DNA from: CAYUCJ01 sp049282265
Lineage (GTDB): Bacteria; Desulfobacterota; DSM-4660; Desulfatiglandales; Desulfatiglandaceae
Direction of reading: 5' to 3'
DNA length: 7,957 nucleotides
NCBI GenBank assembly: GCA_049282265.1
Contig: JBAPTR010000276.1
Location: forward strand, 1-7,957
Shown: in pieces, positions 1 to 5,347 of the stretch
Position numbering within the stretch: the first letter of the stretch is position 1
Layout of the letters: each line of letters starts with the position of its first letter
The notes under the pieces: generated by a model
The model's database searches: none
Told to the model about the DNA's origin: nothing
Seen by the model: only the letters and a program-made list of their open reading frames with translations
Program-made: the position numbers and the translations under genes

Positions 1-109
1 TTCCAATGCCGAATGCACCATGAAGAATGTCGGTGCCGTACGTCGGCGGAAGCACGTAGGAAAGAGGTCGGAGAAAAATGGGCAAACGCTCGATCGGAAA
101 GATTAACCC
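1..109 (-). pseudogene. ABC-2-type transporter permease, C-terminal fragment (cut by window edge)
   Basis: Read leftward from 109 to 2, one frame gives 36 residues including LIFPIERLPIFLRPLSYVLP followed by PTYGTDILHGA. This resembles the conserved segment before the last membrane helix of ABC-2-type permeases (drug, polysaccharide or lipid exporters), where a hydrophobic stretch is followed by FP-x-LP-xx-L, a Pro-rich 'LP-x-TYG-D-L-G' motif and a final helix. The N-terminal membrane helices are absent: just upstream on the same strand lies the broken Fur-family gene, and the junction falls near 103-110. No start codon or ribosome binding site belongs to the fragment. In this frame an ATG lies at about 172 within the Fur remnant, but it would prepend unrelated residues. 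I infer a truncated gene created by deletion or rearrangement. Family recognition is from motif memory over a short stretch, and the rest lies outside the window. Confidence 0.5.
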
Positions 110-435
110 TCTGTCATATCCTTCAGGGAATCCAGATCCGGATCGAGGTTTTTTGGCACCGGACACAAATGGCATGAGGATGGGAAAAGGCTTATTGCCG
201 TCATAGCGGTTACTCCGCCCGGGAACTCAGTTCCAGCACCTCGTTTAGCTGTTTTAAAAGACGAACCATTTTGTAGATGGTGGCGATGCCGGTCGTCGGA
301 AACTGGCACCTGACGGTTTTATAGATCCTTTCCACGGAGGGGTGCCCCTCGCTGGCCGCCAATATTCTCAATTCTCAGAATGGTCAACCGTTGCGGCGTG
401 ATCCTGAAATCACGCTCTCTCAGTTTCGAGACCAT
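103..435 (-). pseudogene. Fur-family transcriptional regulator, frameshifted remnant
   Basis: The pieces of a Fur/PerR-type metal- or peroxide-responsive repressor can be read only by changing frame repeatedly. From the ATG at 435 (preceded by AAGGA): MVSKLRERDFRITPQRLTIL, the first helices of the winged-helix domain. Then, in a second frame, LAASEGHPSVERIYKTV and FPTTGIATIYKMVRLLKQL to VLELSSRAE, ending at a TAA (212-210). Then, in a third frame, NRYDGNKPFP; in another, HPHAICVRCQK (the first metal-binding CxxC); and finally NLDPDLDSLKDMTEG to a TAA at 105-103. The first shift coincides with a tandem duplication of a 7-bp unit (364-370 and 371-377). The others lie near 207-215, 182 and the A-run at 149-154. 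The C-terminal end, with the last His and the second CxxC, is missing and is replaced by an ABC-2 permease fragment. A further N-terminal extension from an ATG at 482 would need one more shift. It cannot make a working regulator. Confidence 0.85.
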
Positions 436-590
436 TTGATCCTTCGTCGCTTAACATCTACCTTTTTGGAACGTGGCTCCATTGTTATCAAAAAAAACCC
501 TTTGTTAACGAATAATAAGTATCCATAAGTCTGCCGGTTAATGCCTAAGCTTGTCAACCATGAAAGCATTCTGTCGTTTAGAGATAGGGA
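436..590. other. Non-coding spacer between the Fur remnant and the sigma-54 activator
   Basis: This 155-bp AT-rich stretch holds no credible gene. It contains an A8 run (490-497; T8 on the minus strand), but no stable GC-rich stem precedes it on that strand, so I do not call a terminator. Weak inverted pairs around 536-575 (GGTT/AACC and GCATT/AATGC) could form only a loose hairpin downstream of the activator stop. The part nearest 435-490 is presumably the former promoter and leader of the decayed Fur-family gene. Confidence 0.5.
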
Positions 591-2000
591 TCAAGGGTTG
601 TTCAGGGGGATATTGTATCTTTTCAGTTTCTTGTACAGGACGGAACGATGAATTCCCAGGAGTTTGGCAGCCTTCGCCTTATTGTACTCCGAAGATTCCA
701 AAGCGTAGCGAATAGCCTCTCTTTCAGCGCTTCTCTGAACCGTCTTCAGGCCGGCACGACCCGCCCTTTCCGAACCTCTTGAACTCCTGTGAAGGTAGAA
801 GGGTAAGTCGCACAGGTGTATGGTAGACCCTTCCAGATAGGACAGGACCCGTTCAAGGGTATTTGACAGTTCCCGCACATTGCCGGGCCAAGCGTACTCA
901 ATCAAGGCCTTTTCCGCCCGGGAGTCTATGTTGAGCATTGGAAGGTCCCAGTGCTGAGCGGCGCGCGCCAGCAGATGGTTGGTCAGATGGAGAATGTCCT
1001 CTTTTCTTTTCCGTAGCGGCGGGATTTCGATGGGTATCACATTTAAACGGTAAAAGAGATCTTCTCTGAAACGACCCTCGGTCAACATCTCTTCAAGATT
1101 TTGATTTGTCGCTGCGATAAGTCTGAAATCCGACTTAATTACCTGAGTGCCGCCAATTCTTTCAAATTCCTTTTCCTCCAGCACTCGTAAGAGCTTTGGC
1201 TGCATTTGAAGCGGGAGATCTCCGATCTCATCGAGAAAAAGGGTTCCATGATGAGCCAGTTCAAACTTGCCGGGTTTGCCTTTTGTTTTCGCTCCGGTGA
1301 ATGCGCCTTTTTCATACCCGAAGAGCTCTGACTCCAGTAAGTCTCTCGGAATGGCTGAACAGTTGATCCGAATGAAAGGAAAGGGTCTTCGAGCAGATGC
1401 GTGGTGAATAGCCTGTGCAAAAAGTTCTTTCCCCGTGCCTGATTCCCCTGTGATCACCACGGGAAGATCTGTAGCAGCGGCTTTCCGGGCATGCCTCTTA
1501 AGCTCTTTCATGTCGCTGCTTTTCCCCACAATGCTGTCAAAAGTATATTTTGTGGACCGCAATGAAATCAATTCATTTTCATACAGATCGACCTTGGATT
1601 CCAGGAAGGAGACTTTTTCTGCGAGTTTACTCGCCGTGCTTGCGCTATCAAAAAGAACCAGACCAAGGACGGCGATAACCTCTCCCTTTTCTCTTATGGG
1701 GACGCGATGAACCAGGAAGGCCCTATCCTTGAACTGGTGAGGGTAATTGACTTCAGCCCTTCCGGTCTTTGCCACGACATGGAGCCTGGAGTTTACCCCA
1801 AGTTCAGTGGCATGCTTTCCTATTTGGGCTGCGGGACTCATTTCCAGAAAACGGGCGTAGGTTTCATTTATGTAGACAATGCGGCCGTCTGAATCTGAAA
1901 CGATCACGCCTACTTGCATATTGTCGAGAAGCATTTTAAAGAAGTCCGGCTTTTGAAGAAGTGCGACTTCTTTGATTCCTTTTTCCGTGCCCTTGGTCAT
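591..2000 (-). CDS. Sigma-54-dependent transcriptional activator (PAS, AAA+, Fis-type HTH)
   Basis: A bacterial enhancer-binding protein of 469 aa that would hydrolyse ATP to open sigma-54 RNA polymerase promoters. Visible order: a PAS sensor domain at about 20-115 (GVIVSDSDGRIVYINETYARF); a predicted coiled coil at about 123-150; an AAA+ domain with Walker A GESGTGKE (185-192), the sigma-54 contact loop GAFTGA (232-237), Walker B TLFLDEIGD (253-261), and WPGNVREL (371-378); and a C-terminal Fis-type helix-turn-helix (about 426-465, with AAKLLGIHRSVLYKKLKRY). All key residues appear intact. There is no receiver domain, so it is probably not a response regulator; the PAS domain may sense a ligand or redox state (inference). 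I chose the ATG at 2000 because GGAGGGA (2010-2004) lies just upstream; the longer reading from a TTG at 2018 would bury that site. It is divergent from the ligase/transporter operon, whose sigma-54 promoter it very likely controls. Confidence 0.93.
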   Translation of the reverse strand: MTKGTEKGIKEVALLQKPDFFKMLLDNMQVGVIVSDSDGRIVYINETYARFLEMSPAAQIGKHATELGVNSRLHVVAKTGRAEVNYPHQFKDRAFLVHRVPIREKGEVIAVLGLVLFDSASTASKLAEKVSFLESKVDLYENELISLRSTKYTFDSIVGKSSDMKELKRHARKAAATDLPVVITGESGTGKELFAQAIHHASARRPFPFIRINCSAIPRDLLESELFGYEKGAFTGAKTKGKPGKFELAHHGTLFLDEIGDLPLQMQPKLLRVLEEKEFERIGGTQVIKSDFRLIAATNQNLEEMLTEGRFREDLFYRLNVIPIEIPPLRKRKEDILHLTNHLLARAAQHWDLPMLNIDSRAEKALIEYAWPGNVRELSNTLERVLSYLEGSTIHLCDLPFYLHRSSRGSERAGRAGLKTVQRSAEREAIRYALESSEYNKAKAAKLLGIHRSVLYKKLKRYNIPLNNP

Positions 2001-2003
2001 TCT

Positions 2004-2010
2004 TCCCTCC
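2004..2010 (-). promoter_or_regulatory. Ribosome binding site that fixes the activator start
   Basis: On the minus strand GGAGGGA ends 3 nt before the ATG at 2000, with its GGAGG core 5 nt from it. This is a near-ideal Shine-Dalgarno position and argues against the upstream in-frame TTG (2018), which would place this motif inside the coding sequence. Confidence 0.75.
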
Positions 2011-2011
2011 A

Positions 2012-2045
2012 GTCTCAATCGAGAGACATGTCTTCGATTTGAGAC
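2012..2045. promoter_or_regulatory. Candidate activator operator: long imperfect palindrome
   Basis: GTCTCAATCGA (2012-2022) is mirrored by TCGATTTGAGAC (2034-2045), with one extra T in the right arm. In the centre is a perfect 10-bp palindrome, AGACATGTCT (2024-2033). The heptamer GAGACAT also occurs as a direct repeat at 2023-2029 and 2041-2047. It lies 12-45 nt before the activator start codon, downstream of a candidate sigma-70 promoter for that gene, and about 175-190 bp upstream of the divergent sigma-54 promoter. That position would suit both an enhancer site and an autoregulatory operator. Binding by the neighbouring activator is inferred. Confidence 0.5.
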
Positions 2046-2054
2046 ATTTTGGTT

Positions 2055-2083
2055 CCTATACCCCTTTCTTGTTCAGGAATCAA
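2055..2083 (-). promoter_or_regulatory. Candidate sigma-70-type promoter for the activator gene
   Basis: On the minus strand TTGATT (2083-2078) and TATAGG (2060-2055) are separated by 17 bp. Each matches four of six consensus bases. Transcription would start near 2048 and give a leader of roughly 50 nt containing the 2012-2045 palindrome. The match is modest, so this is a candidate only. Confidence 0.35.
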
Positions 2084-2087
2084 GAAA
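2065..2087. promoter_or_regulatory. Inverted repeat TTTCTTG-N9-CAAGAAA
   Basis: Perfect 7-bp arms (2065-2071 and 2081-2087) flank a 9-nt centre, a 23-bp footprint typical of a dimeric protein site. It overlaps the -35 element and spacer of the candidate activator promoter and is about 115-140 bp upstream of the divergent sigma-54 promoter. It could be a repressor site, an autoregulatory site or a second enhancer element. Its sequence differs from the 2012-2045 palindrome, so one protein need not bind both. Confidence 0.4.
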
Positions 2088-2123
2088 ATACCACCCTCTC
2101 TAGCAGCAGAACACAAAACCTGT

Positions 2124-2133
2124 TGTTATAACA
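2124..2133. promoter_or_regulatory. Short perfect palindrome TGTTATAACA
   Basis: A perfect 10-bp palindrome, also readable as CTGTT/AACAG arms around GTTAT (2120-2134). It sits about 60-80 bp upstream of the sigma-54 -24/-12 element, where a regulator could act. A palindrome this short in AT-rich DNA may be chance. Confidence 0.25.
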
Positions 2134-2191
2134 GACTATTTTTCATCGCTCCTTGCCTGGAAGAACAGCTGAGGTAAACGGGCATTTTTGG

Positions 2192-2207
2192 TGGCACGTG
2201 ATTTGCT
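2192..2207 (+). promoter_or_regulatory. Sigma-54 (-24/-12) promoter of the ligase/transporter operon
   Basis: TGGCAC at 2192-2197 and TTGCT at 2203-2207 are separated by 5 nt. The invariant GG (2193-2194) and GC (2205-2206) are exactly 10 nt apart, matching the known consensus TGGCAC-N5-TTGCW at every position. Transcription should start about 12 nt after the GC, near 2218, giving a leader of about 120 nt before the ligase ATG. The promoter points away from the adjacent gene for a GAFTGA-bearing activator, which is the expected arrangement for a dedicated enhancer-binding protein and its target. Confidence 0.9.
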
Positions 2208-2338
2208 CACTTTGTGGCTGCAGCAACCCATCTCCTTGTTTTGCAATCGCAACCACGGGGAACAACTCTATTTTGACACCTTAAATTTCAGAAAGACAGA
2301 AAAAGGGCAGCGATGTTCCCATCTCTGAGGAGGCTTAT
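2208..2338 (+). promoter_or_regulatory. Leader of the ligase operon, with strong ribosome binding site
   Basis: The predicted 5' leader runs from about 2218 to the ATG at 2339. TGAGGAGG (2326-2333), 5 nt before the ATG, is a strong Shine-Dalgarno sequence. Near the 5' end GTGGCTGC (2214-2221) can pair with GCAACCAC (2249-2256), one mismatch in eight, around a 27-nt loop. I see no known riboswitch, no leader peptide and no U-tract terminator here. Confidence 0.5.
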
Positions 2339-3892
2339 ATGAATCTTGGATCTCTTTTTAGAAGGCATGCGCTCTATCGACCCAATCATCCAGCAGTGGT
2401 TTTTGGTGATCAAAGGTTGACCTATTCTGAGTTCAATGGAGAGATAAACAAGCTGGCCAACGCTCTTCTCGCCCTGGGGATAAAAAAAGGGGACAAGGTC
2501 GCAACTATCCTCCCAAATTGCCTGGAGCAGTTGGAAGCGTATTGGGCCATGGCCAAAATCGGCGCGGTCGTGGTTCCCCTGAGTATCCTGCTCAGGGGCC
2601 AGGCCCTGGCAACGCTGCTCCGTGACTCTGACGCTGTGGCGGTCATTACTGATTCGGCATTCGTAGAAATCCTGGATGGGATCAGGAGCGAACTCTCCTC
2701 AATTCCCCATGATCACTACATCCTCACCGGCGGTTCGGAAATAAGTGGTTACCGGAACTATAACACTTTGAAGCATGGTGCTGGCGGCCAGGAACCCGAA
2801 GGAATCAAGGTAACAGCTGAAGATCCGTTCAATATCATGTACAGCAGCGGCACCACAGGGCTGCCGAAAGGTATTATCCATACACACGGTATTCGGATGG
2901 CCTATTGCACGTCGTTTGCTGCTTCATACCGCATGACACCTGAAAACATTACTATGCACGCAGGGGCGATCGTTTTCAATGGAGCATTTGTGGACATGAT
3001 GCCCACTTTTTTTGTGGGAGCAACCTATATTCTCCTTCAGGCGTTTGATCCGGTCACCTACATAGAAACGATTCAGAAGGAAAAGGTAACTCACGTCATG
3101 ATGGTGCCCGCCCAAATTATCGCCATGATCGAGGCGCCCAATTTTTCTCCCAAGGCTCTTGCATCATTGGAAATGATTCTCTCATTAGGTGCGCCGTTGC
3201 ATCTGAAACACAAGGAGGAATTGAACAAACATCTCCCGGATAGATTCTATGAACTTTACGGCCTGACGGAAGGGTTTGTTACTATCCTCGATAAATATGA
3301 TTATCCCGTAAAACCCGAATCTGTTGGGACTCCACCACCTTTTTTTGAAATGAAGATACTGGATGAGAAGGGAGGAGAAGTTCCGCCGGGAGAGGTTGGA
3401 GAGATCTGTGGGAGGGGACCGATTCTGAGCCCTGGTTATTACAAGCGACCGGATTTAACCGAACAGGCCATTCTTCATGGATGGCTTCACTCGGGAGACA
3501 TGGGATATGTTGACGAAGATGGTTTCCTCTATCTGGTGGATCGGAAAAAGGACATGATTATTTCTGGAGGGGTGAATGTCTATCCAAGGGATATCGAGGA
3601 AGTCATCGTGCAACACCCTGCGGTCCGCGAGACAGCAGTATTTGGGGTCCCCCACGAGAAATGGGGTGAGACCCCAATGGCCGCGGTTATTCTGCATAAG
3701 ACTGGGACTGTGACCTCAGAAGAACTCAAGGCATGGATCAATGACCACGTGGGCGCCAAATTCCAACGGATTCATGACGTGGCCATATTGGATGAATTTC
3801 CGAGAAATGTGGCAGGAAAGACACTCAAAAGGGAATTGCGCAGACCTTATTGGGAGGATCATGAGAAGAGTTTGCAATCTCTTCATAGGTAA
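2339..3892 (+). CDS. AMP-forming acyl-CoA ligase (class I adenylate-forming enzyme)
   Basis: A 517-aa cytoplasmic enzyme expected to join a carboxylic acid to coenzyme A through an acyl-adenylate, using ATP. All core motifs are visible and in order: the phosphate-binding loop YSSGTTGLPKG (168-178); YELYGLTEG (304-312); HSGDMGYVDEDG (384-395, with the ribose-binding Asp387); the hinge DRKKDMIISGGVNVYP (401-416); and NVAGKTLKRELR near the C-terminus, where Lys494 is the likely adenylation lysine. Length fits the fatty-acid/aromatic-acid CoA ligase group. No peptide-carrier or other fused domain is present. It is the first gene after a sigma-54 promoter and is followed by an ABC importer in the same direction, so its acid substrate may be the imported compound or a product of it (inference). 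The chain length or aromatic nature of the substrate cannot be told from the sequence by eye. The start is supported by a strong ribosome binding site. Confidence 0.93.
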   Translation: MNLGSLFRRHALYRPNHPAVVFGDQRLTYSEFNGEINKLANALLALGIKKGDKVATILPNCLEQLEAYWAMAKIGAVVVPLSILLRGQALATLLRDSDAVAVITDSAFVEILDGIRSELSSIPHDHYILTGGSEISGYRNYNTLKHGAGGQEPEGIKVTAEDPFNIMYSSGTTGLPKGIIHTHGIRMAYCTSFAASYRMTPENITMHAGAIVFNGAFVDMMPTFFVGATYILLQAFDPVTYIETIQKEKVTHVMMVPAQIIAMIEAPNFSPKALASLEMILSLGAPLHLKHKEELNKHLPDRFYELYGLTEGFVTILDKYDYPVKPESVGTPPPFFEMKILDEKGGEVPPGEVGEICGRGPILSPGYYKRPDLTEQAILHGWLHSGDMGYVDEDGFLYLVDRKKDMIISGGVNVYPRDIEEVIVQHPAVRETAVFGVPHEKWGETPMAAVILHKTGTVTSEELKAWINDHVGAKFQRIHDVAILDEFPRNVAGKTLKRELRRPYWEDHEKSLQSLHR

Positions 3893-4039
3893 CCCGGAGA
3901 CGGAAAAAGTCCGTTTCGGATGAAAGAATTGAAATGACCAGAGTGAGGAGGTGAGAGCGCGAAACAATATCTCGTGAAAAGCACATGCGGTAGAGGGGAT
4001 TATTGGCTGAAAGGATTTACTTGAAAGGAGGAAAGAGAA
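3893..4039 (+). promoter_or_regulatory. Ligase-livJ intergenic segment with a stem-loop and strong ribosome binding site
   Basis: Right after the ligase stop, 3897-3904 pairs with 3910-3917 (8 pairs including one G-U) around the loop AAAAG. No run of T follows, so it is not a standard intrinsic terminator; it could be an RNA-processing or 3'-end-stabilising hairpin that sets different levels for the ligase and the binding protein. AAAGGAGG (4024-4031), 8 nt before the next ATG, is a very strong Shine-Dalgarno sequence. I found no -24/-12 or good sigma-70 promoter in the 147 bp. Confidence 0.45.
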
Positions 4040-5263
4040 ATGAAGAGAGCTCGTTTAAGGTTTTTTGTCGTAGCACTAATCATATCTACTGTTGTCGGTA
4101 TGGTATACGCAGAGAACGCGGTTGCCGCTGATACAATCCGGATTGGCTGGACCGCCGACATGCCGGGGATAGGAGCAACCTTTTACAAATCCCAGAAGGA
4201 AGCCATAGGACTCTTTATTGAGAAGACCAATGCTGCAGGAGGCGTGCTCGGAAAGAAGATCAAACTCATCATCCGTGATTCGAAACTCAAGCCTGATGTG
4301 GGAGCGAACATGGCCAGGGAATTGATCCTGGACGAAAAGTGTGATTTCCTGATCGGACCCACCAGCAGCGGGGTGGCGCTTGCAGTTACCAAAGTTGCCA
4401 AACAATACAAGAAGATCGTCTTTTTTCACACCTCGAACACGGAAAAGCTGACGACAACTGATTTTCAACCTTACATGTTTATGGTGGTGCCAAATACCGG
4501 AATCGAGGGACGTGGTATTGCCATGTTTCTCTCCAAAAAGCCTTATAAGAGGTACTGTTACATAGGGCCTGACTATGCCTATGGACATACCCAGTGGAAC
4601 GCCTTTAAGGAAAATCTGAAGAAGCTGAAACCGGACGTGCAAATTCTGAAAGCCGTTTGGGTAAAGCAGGGAGAAACCAACTATACGCCGTACATCCCAA
4701 CGCTAATGGCTAAGAATCCCGAGATTATCTACAGCAGCCTCTGGGGTGGCGCACTCAGCAGTTTTATCAAGCAGGCAAAACCGTATGGGCTCTTCAAAAA
4801 GGCCAGCATTACATCCCTTTATGATCTGGACATGCTGAGAGCAACAGGCCTTGACATGCCAGAAGGACTTCTGGGTTACGCCCGGTGCCCCTTTTATGCA
4901 GTCAATACTCTGGCTATGCAAGTCTTTACGGAAGAATATCATAAGAAATATCACGAATGGCCCTCGGACTGGGCGTGCATGGCCTACGACGGTCTTTTGG
5001 CTCTGACTGCTGCAATAAGAAAGGCAGGAACCACCGAATCCGACAGTGTTGTTCACGCTCTTGAAGGATTACGCTGGAATTCATTGCGGGGTTCGCGGTA
5101 TATCCGCGCTGTGGATCATCAGGCCAATGTGGGAATATACGTGGGTTATACGGCGAAAGATCCGAGATACAAGAATTTCCTCATTCTAAAGAACGCAGTT
5201 GAAGTGCCGGCCGAGAAAGTCTGGCTCTCGGCGAAACAGGTCAAGGAGCTGCAACCTAAGTGA
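4040..5263 (+). CDS. ABC transporter periplasmic substrate-binding protein (LivJ-like)
   Basis: A 407-aa secreted protein that would capture the transported solute in the periplasm and deliver it to the LivH/LivM-type channel. The N-terminus has a basic MKRARLR start, a hydrophobic core and Ala-rich cleavage options (after VYA at 24, or AVA at 29). No lipobox Cys is seen, so it should be soluble. The mature part begins DTIRIGWTADMPG and shows the fold signatures of the branched-chain-amino-acid-binding family (Peripla_BP_6): NAAGGVLGKKIKLIIRD (about 64-80), ELILDEKCDFLIGPTSSG (about 94-111), and GPDYAYG (176-182). Family members bind amino acids, amides, urea, aromatic acids and other carboxylates, so ligand specificity is open. 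It lies 147 bp after the ligase and 84 bp before the first permease gene. In such operons the binding protein is usually made in excess, which fits its strong ribosome binding site. Confidence 0.93.
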   Translation: MKRARLRFFVVALIISTVVGMVYAENAVAADTIRIGWTADMPGIGATFYKSQKEAIGLFIEKTNAAGGVLGKKIKLIIRDSKLKPDVGANMARELILDEKCDFLIGPTSSGVALAVTKVAKQYKKIVFFHTSNTEKLTTTDFQPYMFMVVPNTGIEGRGIAMFLSKKPYKRYCYIGPDYAYGHTQWNAFKENLKKLKPDVQILKAVWVKQGETNYTPYIPTLMAKNPEIIYSSLWGGALSSFIKQAKPYGLFKKASITSLYDLDMLRATGLDMPEGLLGYARCPFYAVNTLAMQVFTEEYHKKYHEWPSDWACMAYDGLLALTAAIRKAGTTESDSVVHALEGLRWNSLRGSRYIRAVDHQANVGIYVGYTAKDPRYKNFLILKNAVEVPAEKVWLSAKQVKELQPK

Positions 5264-5347
5264 TATTGTGTAAGTCGGCTCTGACTCAAAGGATAGCGCT
5301 TCGAATTGCATGAAGCCATGCGCAGATGAGATTGCCAGAGGAGTCTC
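5264..5347 (+). promoter_or_regulatory. livJ-livH intergenic segment with possible start-site hairpin
   Basis: AGAGGAG (5337-5343) is the Shine-Dalgarno sequence for the permease at 5348. ATGAGA (5326-5331) can pair with TCTCAT (5344-5349), which includes two bases of the start codon, leaving the Shine-Dalgarno sequence in a 12-nt loop. Upstream, GCTTC (5298-5302) can pair with GAAGC (5312-5316). These stems are short; they may damp permease translation relative to the binding protein, but chance is possible. No terminator is seen. Confidence 0.3.

Noticed and set aside
103..309. A 68-aa small protein on the minus strand
   Set aside because: Its ends are frame-shifted pieces of a Fur-family gene (ending in LDPDLDSLKDMTEG), so it is debris of a pseudogene rather than a small gene.
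304..320. TGGCAC as a sigma-54 -24 element
   Set aside because: There is no TTGC-like -12 element at the required spacing, and it lies inside the Fur-family remnant.
485..510. Intrinsic terminator suggested by the T8 run on the minus strand
   Set aside because: No GC-rich stem immediately precedes the T-run on that strand, so it lacks the hairpin of a rho-independent terminator.
2001..2018. TTG start giving a 475-aa activator
   Set aside because: The strong GGAGGGA site at 2004-2010 lies inside this extension and is correctly placed for the ATG at 2000.
2273..2278. TTGACA as a -35 box of an extra sigma-70 promoter for the ligase
   Set aside because: No acceptable -10 element is present at 16-18 bp downstream, and a perfect sigma-54 promoter already serves the gene.
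4076..4642. Open reading frame of 188 codons on the minus strand
   Set aside because: It lies wholly antisense to the substrate-binding protein gene, which has clear family motifs. Its translation shows no recognisable domain and looks like a shadow.
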